A stretch of DNA of 64,000 nucleotides, from positions 1,374,977 to 1,438,976 of the forward strand of contig CAJNDS010001779.1 in assembly GCA_905221605.1 (NCBI GenBank), read 5' to 3'. A model generated the notes under the pieces. That model had not been told where the DNA came from. It was given only the letters and a program-made list of their open reading frames with translations, and ran no database searches. Every line of letters begins with the position of its first letter. Position 1 is the stretch's first letter. The DNA is from Symbiodinium natans. Its lineage: Eukaryota > Sar > Dinophyceae > Suessiales > Symbiodiniaceae. Of this stretch, positions 28,401 through 43,400 are shown in pieces. The translations under genes and the position numbers were made by a program.

Positions 28401-31400
28401 TTTGAGCCACGCGAATCAGGGCTCACAGTTGTTGTTGTTTGGGCGGACGCGTTGATGTGGCAGTGCATCTTATCTAGGACTGCTGTTCATTGGCAATTCC
28501 CCAACCACCAGCCCTACTGGCACCAAGGCGGCAGTAGGAAGATGGCTCTTCTCTCTGTCCTTCCCTCACCGTAACTACACCTTGAATCTTGAGCCATAAG
28601 CCCCAAACCCCAAACCCTAAACCCCGTCAACCGCTGAAGTTTAGGGTCATCTACATGACTCCCGCGACTCAGGTGGAGCCCGCCATACCTGACCAGAGCC
28701 TTGGGCAGACGTGGGGTTTTCTAAACTATGGTCACCCTTAGGGTTTAGGGTTTAGGGTTTAGGGTTTAGGGTTTAAGTAAGCCCTAAACCCTAAACCTTA
28801 GACCCTGGGGTTTGGGGTTGGGGTCCTACTAGTATCAAACCACGGAGCCGTATATTTAGGGGAGGGTGCCTGAATTTCGACGCGCCTGCCACGTTTTTTG
28901 TCTGGCTACAGATTCCTCAAGAACGTCACCCAGTTCGAATCCCGGAGGATACGAATCACAAATCCCAACCTTCCCCGGTCTAATGAGCTCGGCCTTTACA
29001 CCTGCCGGAACCCAAAGCCCCCACAACCAATCTAAGCATGTAGGAATATAAGAACACAAGAAAAACACAAATCTTAAACAGATAGTAGTCTTCTCATTTA
29101 GAATTATAGTAGTATAATTCTGTAATGTCATAATCTACTAATGTAATAATGTAGCAATAAAGTATTCTAAACCCTCAACCCTAAACCCTAAACCCTAAAC
29201 CCTAAACCCTAAACCCTAAACCCTAAACCCTAAATCCTCAACCCTAAACCCTAAACCCTAAACCCTAAACCCTAAACCCTAAACCCTAAACCCTAAACCC
29301 TAAACCCTAAACCCTAAACCCTAAACCCTGAACCCTGAACCCTGAACCCTGAACCCTAAAGCCCAAACCCTAAACCCTAAACCCTAATTAAATTTGCTGA
29401 ACTCAGGGCTCTGGTGTGTCTTCGAGTTGGCAGCCTACCGCAAGGCCTCCAATTGGGTTTAACGGCTTTTGGGGTTTGTAGCTTTCGTTAGGGCTTGAAG
29501 GGTTTTTTTGGGGCTTAAGGGTTGCTAGGGTTTTGGGATTTAGGCTTTTAAGGGTTGTGGGATTTAGGGTGTTGGATTCAGGGTTTTAAGGGGTTTGGGG
29601 CTTAAGGGTTGTTAGTGTTAGGGTTTGGGATTGAGGGTTTCAGGACTGTGTAGGGCTTTCTTGCTATGGTCGCTCAAAGCTCTTTGCCAGCCTTGTGGAG
29701 CGTTCCAAGAACGGGAGCCCTAAACCCCAACCCTAGGGTTTAGGGTTTAGGGTTTAGGGTTCAGGGTTTAGGGTTTAGGGTTTAGGGTTTAGGTTTAGGG
29801 TTCAGGGTTCAGGGTTTAGGGTTCAGGGTAGGGCTCTTAACCCCAGTTCTGAACCTCCGACCCCCCACCCCCACCCCCCCCCCCTCAGGCCAACCCGGGC
29901 GGGTACTTGAGTCTTGCGCCGGTCTTCGTGGAGTTCACGGCCCCTCGGGGCAGCACCAGCGCGGCTTCGGGTGGGCGTTTCATGAGTGTTTCGGGCTTAG
30001 GGGTCAGGGTTTAGGGTTTAGGGTTTAGGGTTTAGGGTTTAGGTTTAGGGTTTAGGGTTTAGGGTTAGGGGCCCTTGAGGGTTCAGGGTGCAGGGTTTAT
30101 GGGTTAAGGCTCGTCAGAAAGGTCAGTAGGCTTTAGGATTTAGGGTTTAGGGCTTAGGGCGTATGTAGACCTCCGCAGGCCCCTTCCAAAGCGGTAGTGA
30201 GGCGCCAGTTCCCAGCACGCGCTCGGCGTACTTCTTCTACTTGGAGGTTCATGGGCAGTTGTAGGTTCAACACCCTAAGCCCTAAACCCTAAAGCCTAAA
30301 CCCGAAACCCCCAACCCTAAACCCTACACCCTAAAGCCTCCTAAGCAATAGGTTTGTAAAGCATGACCATACTGAGGATGTAGCCTCCCTGTCACCCTTA
30401 TGACAACCCATGAACCTATGAAACCTTGCTCGCAGCATGGGCACCTAAAAGTAGGGTTGTAAGTACCTGAAAGAAGCTTATCACCATAGCTACCCTGCTT
30501 TTGACCCTACTTATCAGTACCCATGAACCTCCAAGCGGTAGCTTCTCCATGCTTTTTCGCAAAGCTGCTTGTGGTGAGCCTCATTCCGAGTCTCTCCGCG
30601 AGCTGCGTGCCTTTGCAAGACTCGGCGGGCGCAGTTCGGGAATAAGCAGTTTAGGGTGAAGGGTTAAGGGTTAAGGGTTTAGAGTTTAGGGTTTAGGGTT
30701 TGGGGTTTAGGCGCGGCGCCAAGCCCTAAACCCTAAAGCCCTTGCTCCGCGCAGTTGCCGTCCCTAGGTGCTGGTCTTCGTGCTGAGCAACTACGGTGCC
30801 TGGCTGCAGCTGCTGGGGGACCCTACGCCCTGAGCCCTAAACCCTGATCCCAACCCTGAACCCTAAACCCTACACCCTAAACCCAAAACTCTAAACCCTA
30901 AACCCTAAACCCTAAACCCTAAACCCTAAACCCTAAACCCAAAAACAAATCTCTTAAACCTCCCTTTAAACCCCCTGAACTTAAAAACCCTCGGCCCTGA
31001 TCACTAAACCCGGCTTTTGGGTTGCAGCCGCAGCCGGTGGGCCCATCCCCCCCTCCCACGGGGTTTAGGGTTTAGGGTTTAGGGTTTAGGGTTTAGGGTT
31101 TAGGGTTCTCGAAGAGCCTAAAGAGCCACTGGGTGAATGATTCCACTCCTCCTTTCTGGGAACTCTGATGTGACACTCCTACGCGCCGAAACCTTAAACC
31201 CTAAACCCTTAAAGCCCTCAAGAACCAGAACTCTAAGCCCTGAAGCCTTTTCATTCCCTCAGACCTTGTCGGCCCTTACGAAGCCTGTTGAGGGTTTAGG
31301 GTTTAGGGTTTAGGGTTTTGGGTTTAGGGTTTAGGGTTTAGGGTTTAGGGTTTAGGGCTAGGAAGCCCAGGAGTCGGCTTCCTCTTTCTGGTGGTCCGGG

Positions 31401-34400
31401 TGAACAGCACATCCGGCGTGGGCTTTCTGGTCCTGCGCCTTGCCCCCGCCACACAAGAGCAAGGGCCGAGGGATTTTTAGGGTTTAGGGTTTAGGGTTTA
31501 GGGTTTAGGGTTTAGGGGTTGCTGGTTTAGGTTTTGGGGTTCCTAAACCCTAAGAAGCCCGCCCCCTCTTTCCGAGGAACGGCGACTGTCTAGAGGTGTT
31601 TTTTTGGGCACTTTTGGGTGTAGGGGCTTCGGGGTGCTCGAGCTTAGGGCCCGATACCCATGAGATAAGGAATCTACCCCTTGCAGTCCTACAAGACATC
31701 AACAATTCTCTTGGTAGCCCAGTGGTACCCTTTTCCCTTTTTTGGGTTCAAGGTTCCCTTATAAAGGAACCAACCCCAAAAAGGGTGCCCTTCTCATAAG
31801 ATGGCTACTGGGCTACCAAGTTATTCTACCCGACAGGGGTCATTTCGGGGTGGTTCACTTTCGTATTTTGGGGGAGGCTGAAGGTTCCCTAGGTACCTGC
31901 CCCCCTTAAACTTCCCTCCCTTAAGAACTCTGTAAGCAATAGAGCGATTATTTACTCTCTCTCTCTCACACATATATATTTTTCTTTATTATGTTTTTTT
32001 TTTTTTTTGGGAGGGTGGGGGGGCGAGGGGGGGGGGTGTCCTAAGCACATGGCAGATCCTGGTAGGGTTCACACTGTGGGTTAAGGCTGCTTGCCGCAAC
32101 TGAGCAAGGATGTTGCGCCCGAAGCCCTAAACCCTAACCCCCGAACCCTAAACCCTAAGCAAGAGTGTCGCCGGATTGTGGGGTTGAGGTGGGCTGCAGC
32201 CACCAGCCTCGAAGTCCAACCAATACCCCTTAAAGGAAGGAACGAGCTTGGCTCATAACGAGGGGATAGGGCTCTTCGGGTTTGGGGTTTAAGGAGCAGG
32301 GTTTAGGCTTTAGGGCCTAGGGGTTACGACGATTTAAGGATTGGGGGGGGGGGGGGGGGGGGGTGGGGGGGGGTGGGGGGCGGGGGGGGGGGGGCGGGGG
32401 GGGGGGGGGGTTCTATTCCCTTGTTCCAAGGGGCACTGGGCTAGCAACAATTAACAATGTGTAGCACCATCCAATACAGATGAAAATAGTGAGATGGTAC
32501 ATCAAAAGAATTAGTGAACATATCGACAAACAATCTGATGTTGGCTCCTCGGGCCCCCCTTGAGGGTTGGCAGCAGACCCTAAACCCCCAACCCCAGATC
32601 CTGAACCCTGAAGAATGAATTTTGGAGGTTCTTATCATAAATCTCCTACTAGGATTCTTAGGTAAACTACACAAAAGGTGGGGTTGGGGTTCTTAAGGCA
32701 TACCCGAAACCAGCACTCCAAACCCTGAACCCGGAGGTGTCTGCTCGTGGGCATGATTCCAATTCTGCTTACCCTGCACATGCTACGCCCCTCGGATGTC
32801 TCAGCTTTTTCGGTGCTTCGGTTGGGGTCGCGTCACTTGCTGCAGTCGCCCCTCCCCCCTTCCCCCTGTGGAGCCAAGCCCCAAGGGCCCTGGGCCCTAA
32901 ACACTAAACCCCGAAACATCGTGAAGTCGCGAAATGCGAATGACGAAGGGAACCTAGGCCCACAAAACGTGGGCTTCGGTTACAGTGGGCGGGTTCTTTG
33001 CTTCGGGCGCTGTAGGGTTTCGGCCTTTAGACTTAGAAAGTTTAGAGTGCAGGGTTTGGGACTCGGAGTTTAGGGCTTGGGGTTTAAACCCTAAGCCCTA
33101 AACCCTAAACCCTGAACCCTAAACCATATGAAGGCAAATACTTTCTGACGAAGCTGAAGCTTCTTCGGGACCTGCAGCACTTCGTCCTCGATACTGTGGA
33201 GTGCTGCTTGGCGTAACGGGGTGAGGCGACCCCAGGAAACTCCTCATTTGAAAGAAGCTCCAAGGGAAGAATTCCTTACCCTTTTCAAGGGGTTGTTTAG
33301 GGTTTAGGGTTTAGGGTTTAGGGTTTAGGGTTTAGGGTTTAGGGTTTAGGGTTTAGGGTTTAGGGTTTAGGGTTTAGGGTTTAGGGTGAAGTATGAGCCC
33401 TTGGGTTTTACCGGGCATAAAACGGTCTATAGGTGTTACCCAATCAAGGGCCCATGTTATGGGACCGTGCAAACTATTTCCCGAAGAAGCCCCAAGGCCC
33501 TAAGCTTGTAATTTTGGGTCCTTAGACTTGCTAGAGGTTAAGTTTGTAGTGACTGCTTCAAGTTTGGGCCCCAGAACCGAAAACCCTGGAACCCTAAAAC
33601 CCAATTCTCAAAAACACTACTGGCCTAAACCCTAAACCCGAAAACCCTACACCCTAAAACCCCAAGACGTTAAGGCCGAAGACCCTAAACCCCCAAGACC
33701 CTGTACCCCTAAAGCGTAAAGCCCAAAACCCCAAACCCCAAACCCCAAACCCCAAACCCCAAACCCCAAACCCTAAACCCTAAACCCTAAACCCTAGACC
33801 CTAAACCCTAAACCCTAAACCCTAAACCCTAAACCCCAGACCCCAAGCCCCAAGCACCAAGCCCCCCACCCTAAACCCTAAACCCTGAAAACCCTGGTGT
33901 TGCAACGACTCCCAGCTCCAATCCCGTTTGTATATCGTGGGAGCCCTGCCCGGGCCTTTTGGGGCTTTAGGGTTTGAGGGTTTTAGGGGGTCTTGACTTG
34001 AAAGTTTTAGGTTTTGAGTGTTTGAGTGTTTGAGGGTTTTCGGGTTTAGGGTTTGGGGTTTTGTCAGGGCATGAAGGCATAAAACCCCAGAGCCCAAACC
34101 CAAAAACCCCAAGCTCCTGGCCTTCCTGTGCACGAGAAGACCTTGTTGATGACTTCAGGCTCCAGCGATTTCGATCGCAGCCTGGCGCTTGAATGGACGG
34201 GTTGGGGAGGAGCTGCTGGCATCCGTAGGGAAGCCCTAAATTTGACCCCGAGACCTAAGCACCCTAGACCCGAAGCCCTTTCAATCCCCAGAACAAACTT
34301 GAACATTCACAACCCTCAGCCCTAACCTCTTAAACAAGAAGCCCCAAACCCCACAACCATGCCACAGACCAGGGTCACACAGACCCCAAAATCAACATCA

Positions 34401-37400
34401 GGGCCCATATGCGAAAAGGAGAAAAAGCCCCCGAACTGAACTTTTGTGACCTTTGCACCTTTTGCCCTCAAGCCCCGAAGCCTTTGACCCCTGAACCACA
34501 AACCGCACATCGCAACCCTAAACCCTAAACTCCGAACCCTGTAGCCCTAAGCCCTAAACCCTGAACCCTGAAGTCCTAAGCCCTAAAACCCACCCTCCAT
34601 GCGGGTCTTGGACTTGAGTTGCTTGCCTCGTAGGCAACTCCCAGCTTAGAAAAGTCTGAGGGTAGTTTCATGGGCCCTTAATTTGGTCCCTAACGTCCTT
34701 TCATGGGTTCTGATGTATGGCCCTTACTTTGTGGTTCTAAGTTCTAAACCCTAAGCCCTAAACCGTTTCCCAGCTTAGAAAACGCCGCAGATGAAGCAAA
34801 GAACGCTACGTCGCCAAACTGGGCCTTGCATCTTTGTAGAGGAACTCAGAAGCACAAAGGGCTCAGGGTTTAGGGTTTAGGGTCTATGGTCTAGGGTGCC
34901 CTAAACCCTAAACCCTAAACCCTAAACCCAAAACCCTAAACCCTAAACCCTAAACCCTAAACCCTAAACCCTAAACCCCAGACCCTAAACCCTAAACCCT
35001 AAACCCTAAACCCCAAACCCTAAACCCCAAACCCTAAACCCTAAACCCTAAACCCTAAACCCTAAGCCCTAAACCCTACACCCTACACCCTACACCCTAA
35101 ACCCTAAACCCTAAACCCTAAACCCTAAACCCTAAACCCTAAACCCTACACCCTAAACCCTAAACCCTAAACCCTAAATCCTAAACCCCAAATCCCAAAT
35201 CCTAAACCCAAAGCCCTAAACCCTAGACCTGTCCGAGGAAGTTTCATCTACGGGGCGATCCGCCTCTGGTATGGCAGCGAAGAAGCCTTCGAGGCCGTTG
35301 CCCTTCAGAAGCCCACTCCCTCCTTAGCAACCCCTACACCCTGAACCGCAAACCCTGAACCCTAAACCCTAAACCTCAAACCCTAAACCCTAAACCCTAA
35401 ACTGCCCCAAAACCCGGTTGGAAGAAAAGGTGCTGACTGCGTGGTTTTCCGAAGTTTTTTAGAGTGTTTCAGAGTCGCAAAGGGGGTTGGTCCGGCAATT
35501 GCCTAAGAGTTAAGAATCCAGAAGGAGCCAAAAGTCAAAGTCCAGGGAGTCTACTTGGAGGTTCATGGATACTTGCAAGTAGCTTTATAAGTATTCTAAA
35601 TGAGGATGTAACCACAGTAATCCTATTTATAACCCTACATATACGTACCCATGAACCTAAGTAGGGGTTGATCGAGGCACCCCCCCCCCCCCCCCCCCGC
35701 GCCCCGCCCGCCCCGGCTCGGCCAAGCTTGAGGTTTCCAGAGGTCTGCGGTCCGTTGGAGAGTCTTTCGGTTCTTGCAAGGTTGCAAGGGGTGTCGGTTC
35801 AAACCCTAAACCCTGAACCCTGAACCCCGAAACCTCCCAAACCCCAAAGCTTTGGAGTTTGCCAGTGCATGGGTACCGGGGAAGGGTGCTGTGAGGAGGG
35901 AAACCCATCCAACACGCCGCCCAGGGTGGCGGACCCAACGCCATACAACACGAAAAGCCACCAAAACCCTGAAATTACCTCGGTGAGACTTTACTACAAC
36001 TTTACCACTTCAAGAGTTTTGGGGTTCCTCGTATTCATATTCAGGGATTTAAATGTTAAACCTTTATTGGGGGGTTAAAGAGCAACCAAGTTACAGCAGG
36101 CGGAGATATGGCTCAGAAGCCAGGCAAAGACCTAGCCTGTTGGCATTGTAAAGTACGCGGTGCGTGTAGGCTCTCAAGTATGTGCAGTTAAGGCATTTGC
36201 GGGACTGTTCGCAGTGCACTTAAGCACTTTCTGTAAACCCTTCACTCTCTTCTCATAAGCCCTGGCACTTTTTTTGTGTTCCGCTCCCTGAAAATCTGTG
36301 TTTTTGACCCAGCAGAACCTGCAACATCAAAGTCCACAACCTTCAGCAACCAAAGCCCTTAGATTTGATATCCTCGATGCCCCCGGCTTCCCCCACGGAA
36401 GAAGGCAAGACACCCTTAATGAAGAGTTGTCCTAGAGGCGATGAACAAAAAGCAATCACAAGCCTAGCTTCTTTTGAAAGCCGATATGAAGCAGGGTATA
36501 TATTTCTGTTTTTGGTGAGTGTATATAAGGTTCCTTTTTAGTATTGGTGAGTGTGTATACCTGGTGACCTTTTGGGGATACAAGAAACTAGCTAGGCCCT
36601 TGGGATATCTTATATTTTCCCTTATTGGGTTTAAGAGGGCCATATTTAGGAATATTTTAGAGAGGGTTTAAAGGGCCATCCTAGGAAATACAAACCCTAC
36701 TCCCTAAACCCTAAACCCTAAACCCTAAACCCTAAACCCTAAACCCTAAACCCTAAACCCTAAACCCTAAACGGAAATATAAGCCCTACTTCATATTGCT
36801 CGTTTTGTTCTCACATCCAGGCATTCGTTCGTGGCCCGCTCCGAGAGGCGCCATGTTGGGACCCAGCGGAGTTAGGAATAGAGCTTCCCCAGGGTTTGGG
36901 GTTTAGGGTTTAGGGTTTAGGGTTCAGCATCTCTGGTCCAAGCATTCACTAGTTGAGCAGCTTTCAAGGCCACAGGGGAATACCCACCCGCCCATTGGGT
37001 CCCACACCATTAGGAAAAATATCCAACCTCCTTCTTCTCTAGGCACGTGGTCAACAGAATGGATTTGTTAACCACATGTTTCTGTTTCAAGCGGACAAGA
37101 AAACCAAACGTGGTCAACAGAATGGATTTGTCAACCACATGTTTCTGTTTCAAGCGGACAAGAAAACCAACGTGGTCAACAGAATGGGTTTGTTAACCAC
37201 ATGTTTCCATTCGGGAACTTATTCTTTGGAAGCCATCTTGAGTTCTTGAGTCGTTTGAGGGGCTTCAGGGGCCTCAAAAACAGGTGCGGTCATTCGGAAA
37301 CTATTCTTTGGAAGCCATCTTGAATCGCTTGACTCTTTTGAGGGGCTTCAGGAAAGAAGGGGGGTGAGGGGGGGGGGGGGGGCGGGGTGCTGGTGGGTGC

Positions 37401-40400
37401 GAGGGTGGGGGGGTGGGGGGGTGGGGGGGGCGGGGGTCCGGAGGGGTTGTGTTTTTTATGGGGGTCGAGAGGGGTGCGGGTGAAGGGCCCCCCACGCGAG
37501 ATGTAGAGAGGGGAAGGTGAGTCGCGGCAGTTGACGGTTCGGGCGGGGGAAGAGAGGTGGAGGAAGGGAGAGGGGGGGGGAGGGGGGGGGGGGTGGGGGG
37601 GGAGGGGGACCCTTGCCTAAATAATATATGACCTTGCCCGCTAAATATATGACCTTGCCCGCTAAATATATGACCTTGCCCGCTAAATATATGACCTTGC
37701 CCGCTAAATATATGACCTTGCCCGCAAAGTCATTAACATTTATATTATATATGAAAGAGTGGTTTAGGGTTTAGGGTTAGGGTTGAGGGTGTCTTTGAGG
37801 ATTCCGTCGCAGAGCTTTGTGCTTGCTTTACAGGGGCCTGGCGTTGAAGCATAGGGTCCTTAGGGAGGGGGGTTCATGGGGGGGCAATTAGGCACCAAGA
37901 AAAATTCAGGGAAGCTCAGGGAGCCTCAGGGAGTAGTGGGGAGTCTCAGGGAACCTTCGGTTACATACCCTCCTAGAACCCTAAACCCTACACCCTGAAC
38001 CCTATCTGATGTGTCCAACAACTCTTGCTCCACCTTGTTGTAGCCGTCTTCAGGGAACCCTAAACCCTAAACCCTAAACCCTAAACCCTAAACCCTAAAC
38101 CCTAAACCCTAAACCCTAAACCCTAAACCCTAAACCCTAAACCCTGAACCCTGAACCCTAAACCCTAAACCCTAAACCCTCAACCCTAAACCCTAAACCC
38201 TAAACCCCAAACCCTAAACCCCTGAGCCAGTGCTAGGAGCTGCTCTCTGCGATCGTCGCCCGGGAGATGGTGCCCGGCCTCCGGGCTGCGAAATCAGCTT
38301 CTGGGTTTGGGGCTTCGGGTTTAGGGTTTAGGATTTGGGGTTTAGGGTTTAGGGTATAGAATTTGGGGTTTAGGGTTCGGATTAGGGGTTTAGGGTTGAG
38401 GGTTTCGGGTACAGGGTACCCATGTAGCTCTATGCTAACCCCTACACCAGGGTTTAGGGTTTAGGGTTTTTGGGGCAACTGGTGCCCTGGGCCCCCCCTC
38501 ACTGAACCCCCGAAACAAAATTAACAAAAAGACCATACAATTTCATATCGAATTTACCAACGAAGCGATCGTGCGAAATTCAAGAATATAGTTTGGGGCT
38601 TTGTATCTTCGCCTAAAGAATCATGATGACAATAGCAATGATAATACTTACGCGTGAAATGTACTATTCGGGCTGCAACTTTAATGCTATTAGAATATGC
38701 GCGGGGTATTACGGAGTGAATGAAGAGCTCATTAATTACATATTCAAAATGAGAGAGAGGAAATGCTACATGAATGCGGGACCCTTGCATCCTCAGAATT
38801 GCTATAATTAGGCTATATTTGGTAAGTACTAAAGGTACAGCATATCGCGGGCCCATAAAAGATGTCCAAAATGCCTGCGTTAGAGATTAAGGCAAAAACA
38901 GAATGGGCCTCTCCAGACCCGATAATTCGATGTTACCTCACTCTCCTCCCCCCCCCCCGCCCCCCCGCTGCCCGCAGAACCGATGGGACTAGGAAACGGA
39001 CCAAGCAACGCCCCTGAAAAAACCCAAGAAAGATGGTTAAAGATTGATGTGCAATACTTCCTGGATAAAGACAGGATCTCTGCGTTGCCGCGACACCTGT
39101 TGAGGCTTAGGGTTCAGGGGCTTTCGTGCTACCATAACTATTCTCTACTGCCTACTACCTTAGGTTATGTACACGATCTTTCAAGATGGGCCCTCTAAGT
39201 ACACTATAAAAACCCAGCAGGCCCGTGATGCAGAACCCTTCAAATGAGAAGGTCAGGGCCACACCAAGGGGCCATCCTAAACCCTAAACCCTAAACCCTA
39301 AACCCTAAACCCTAAACCCTAAACCCTAAACCCTAAACCCTAAACCCTAAACCCTAAACCCTAAACCCTAAACCCTATACCCTAAACCCTAAACCCTAAA
39401 CCCTAAACCCTTAAACCCTGAATTCCCGAATATGGGCGCGCATGAACCCATGTTTGGGGTTCACTTGAAGCCAAAAACAAAAACCGAAAAACCACCGCCA
39501 CCACCAGCAACAGAACAGGTAGCAAGCCCCCCCCACACCCAAACTCGCCTTACTCTAAGACCTAAACCCTAAACCTTAAGCCCTAAGCCCTAAGCCCTAA
39601 GCCCTAAGCCCTAAGCCCTAAACCCTAAACCCTAAACCCTAAACCCTTCAGACCTTAAACCCTAGGCCCAATAAAAACCCTGAACCCCCAAGAGCCCCGC
39701 AGGCTACTCTGTTCTGGTCGTCATGCCCTTCTGGAGCCTCAGTCGCTTGGGCTGTGCCTTTAGGGTTTAGGGTTTAGGGTTTAGGGTTTAGGGGTTCGAG
39801 GGGGGGGGGGGGGGGGGGGGGGTGGGGGGTAAACCCTCAAAGCCTCAAACCCTTAAACCCTGAAACCTAGAATCCTCAAACCCTCAAACACGCAAACCCT
39901 TAAACCCTTCACCCCTGTGCTTAGGGTTTTGCAGGGTCTCGCAGCCCGCAGAAAACGTGACCCCCCCTGACCCTCGAAGAGGTGCCCCGGAAAGGGTTTA
40001 GGGTTTAGGGTTTAGGGTTTAGGGTTTAGGGTTTAGGGTTTAGGGTTTAGGGTTTAGGGTTTAGGGTTTAGGGTTTAGGGTTTAGGGTTTAGGGTTTAGG
40101 GTTTAGGGTTTAGGGTTTAGGGTTTAGGGCCTCCAGGATGGCTTGGGGGCGGAAACCCGCAAACCCTAAACCCAAATTCGCAAACCCTAAACCCAAAGCG
40201 GGCTTCTAACCCCCTAACCCTAAACCCTAAACCCTAAACCCTAAACCCTAAACCCTAAACCCTAAACCCTAAACCCTAAACCCTAAACCCTAAACCCTAA
40301 ACCCTCAACCCTCAACCCTAAACCCTAAACCCTAAACCCTAAACCCTAAACCCTAACCCTAAACCCTAAACCACCCTGGATCCAGGCTTGGAGTTCCTTG

Positions 40401-43400
40401 TGGCTTTCTACAAAGGCGGCGTACCGACCGATGCCCGCACCGAATTGCGGTCCTTTGTTGTTTTTTTGGATTTAGGGTTTAGGGTTTAGGGTTTAGGGAG
40501 ACCTAGGCATGCAGAGTCCTTAGACTCTGGGTGACCGGTTATGGGAGCTGGCCAACGTCTAGGATGTGGGTTTAGGGTAGAGGGTTGAGCTCCCCTTATG
40601 CTAACAGTCCTCAATACGGCTTACACTCGGGAGTACTATAATCCCTGTTCAGGACTGCTAGTAGAAGGGAAACATCCCAAGTTTAGGGTTGAGGGTTGAG
40701 GGTTCAGGGTTCAGGGATTCAAATGCCGCACGGTCATGGGTTCCCCTACTACCCCACTCTCGACTCCCGGCTACTTAGGGATAAATCAAGCCGAATGAAG
40801 GTTATTTACAGGGGGAACCTAGGGGCGGCTTGTATAGCAGGGAAGCCCATGACAAGGAGTCGATCCTGTCACTGTTCTTTGCCTTCTCCCTCGGCCTCTG
40901 CGTCTGCTGGGCGTCCTTGTCGCTGAAGCTGGTCCTGCCTGGAGCTGAGTGAGGAGGGCTTTGTGTTCAGGGTTCAGGGTTTCGGGTTCAGGGTCTCACA
41001 GCCCTAAACCCCAACCCCAAACCTGCGGTTTGCAGCCGTTAGGGTTATTTAGGGTTTAGGGTTTAGGGCGTGCCAGACGGGAGCGCGCTTTGGGAGCGCG
41101 CGGTAGTCTGCAGACCTACCCACCCCAAGACCGCCCACTTACAACTCTCAAGGAGTTAAGACCTTTTATTTTTTTACAAAGCGTCACATGAGTCAGCACT
41201 CACGCCCTTTTTGGGGATTTCCACAAGGTGCGTGGACCAGGCGCAAAGCTGCAGCAGACGGAAACGAGGCAGGGTCCGTGAAGACAGCTTGGGTTGGCGC
41301 GAAGGGGCTAAGGGATGGGCCAGGAACAGAGAAAGGCAGCGAGGCTTGGTTGGCGCGAAGGGGCTCCAGCCAGGAAGAACACGCAGTGAACAGCTTGGGT
41401 TGGGCAGGCTGGTGTGGCGGATAGCTTGGCTTGGCGCGAAGGGGGTAAGGTGGGGTGCCGGACCAGGGTCAGGACCAGGCACAAAATTGTAGCCAACGGA
41501 AGCGAGGCAGGACAGATTGGGTTGGCGTGAAGGGGCTAAAGAGCGCCCCGAAACAGGACACAAACTGGTGCGCGGACAGCTTGGCTTGGCGCAAGGGGGT
41601 AAGATGACTCGAACAGGCCAGGGCCGCAAAACTAGTCAGGACAGAGGGTCAGGGGTCAGCATCAAGGCCAGGCCCAGCCATTTTTGAGGGTCAGGGCCAG
41701 GGCCAGGGCCGGGCCAGGGCCAGGGCCAGGGCCAGGGCCAGGGCCAGGGCCAGGGCCAGGCCAGGGCCAGGGCCAGGGCCAGGGGCCAGGCCAGGGTGGA
41801 GGCCAGCTCGGTCGCCCCTGGGGCTCCCTCGCAGGGTCTCACTGAGCTTCAGTGAGACCAGCGCCCGCCTACCCCAAAAGACAAGAGAGCGGGGTGGCGG
41901 GCGGGTTTAGGGTTTGGGGTTTAGGGTTTAAGGTTTCGGCTTCATTCTGGTTTGGGCGGCTTCATTCTGGTTTGGGTCCAGCCCCCGCGCGATTGGGGTT
42001 TGGAAAAAAGGCGTCAGTGTATGACCAGGCAACATTTTTCACGGTGGAATGTCAAGTGGCCCTCAGCCCTCAACCCTAAAGCCCCAAAACCCTAGAACGC
42101 CAAAACCCCCCAAACCCCCAAACCCTAAAACCCTAAAACCCTAAAACCTCGAACCCAGAACCCTGAAAACCCCGAAGCCCTAAACCGACTAAACTCTAAA
42201 AGTCCCTAAACCCTAAACTAAGTGAGGGGTCGCTTCCGTCGAGCGACAGACCCCGAACGCTCGGCCGAGGGCCTTACAGCCCGAGCGCCCAAGCGAAAAG
42301 AGAAACGGAAAATTGAGGGTTAAGCCTCACCGTCTGTCCTGGACAGGCCAACGGACATCGGCCTTCTTTACGACAACGTCAGTACTCGGCTAAGGGATGG
42401 CCGGCGCCCAGACCGCCTTTAGCGTAGCTAAAGTATAACCCCACAACGTAACCCTTTGCCTCTTCAGATTTTTGGGTTCGGTTGCTCAATTGCAACAAAC
42501 ACCCTTCCGAAGGGCTAGACCAAGCGCCCAGCCGGGCCGGCCAAACCTGCCGGACCGCTCAGGCTTCGGGCCAGGCCCCCCCGCGCCAAAGGGCCCCGGG
42601 CCAAGGGGGCCGTACCATGAATGAAAAATGTTTTTTCATACTGGATGGTTTTGCGCACCCCTCCAGTTTACACCAGAAAGTTTCAAGAGGCGCCAAGAGC
42701 CACCAAAAGGCTTCAAAAGCTTCAAAAGGCCCCCTAAAAGAAGGGGGACCCCAAGATTTGTCCGTGCCCACAATGAAAAATGCGATTTTTCACTATTGAA
42801 AACGGTGGTTTGAGGCACCCCTGCCCGCAGTGAAAAATGTTGTTTTTTAGTACTGAAATCGATGGTTTTGGGCACCCCTGCCCTGACGTGCCGAAGGCCC
42901 GAAAAGGGCCGAGGCTACCCCGAACCCCAGCTTAAACCCTAACACCGCAAAACCCTGCGAAGGCCTTCAAGCAAATAAGGGCCTCTACGGGCCGTAGCGT
43001 GCCGAAGGCCCGAAAAGGGCCGAAGCTACCCCGAACCCCAGCTTAAACCCGAGCGATTGAAATACTCCTTGGCGAAATCAAGGCCCTGACACGCCGAAGG
43101 TCCGAACAGGGCCGAGACTCCAGCTTAAACCCCAACACCAACTTCAAAAAAGCAAGCATCGGTGCACAAGAAAAAGTCCATAAACCCTAAACCCTAATAG
43201 AGCGGCGTAGCGGCTCTCGTGAAAAATACTAGGGCGTCAGTCAGAACTGACTGACCGTCAGTCAGAACTGGCTGACGTCAGTCAGACCTGACTGACCCTG
43301 ATTTTCAAAGCCAAGAGGAGCCATTCTGCCAACCCCACCAAGCATGCCCCCTGCCTTGTCCCCGCAAGAACCGCGCTTTTTTTCGGAGGTCAATTTTGAG

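Noticed and set aside
28930-28955. GTTCGAATCCC, resembling a tRNA T-loop
   Set aside because: The flanking bases do not pair as a T stem, and no D arm, anticodon arm or acceptor stem is found.
41174-41842. 151-codon Pro/Ser-rich minus ORF and Ala/Trp/Pro ORF
   Set aside because: Both are produced by the GGCGCGAAGGGG repeats and the (GGGCCA)n array.
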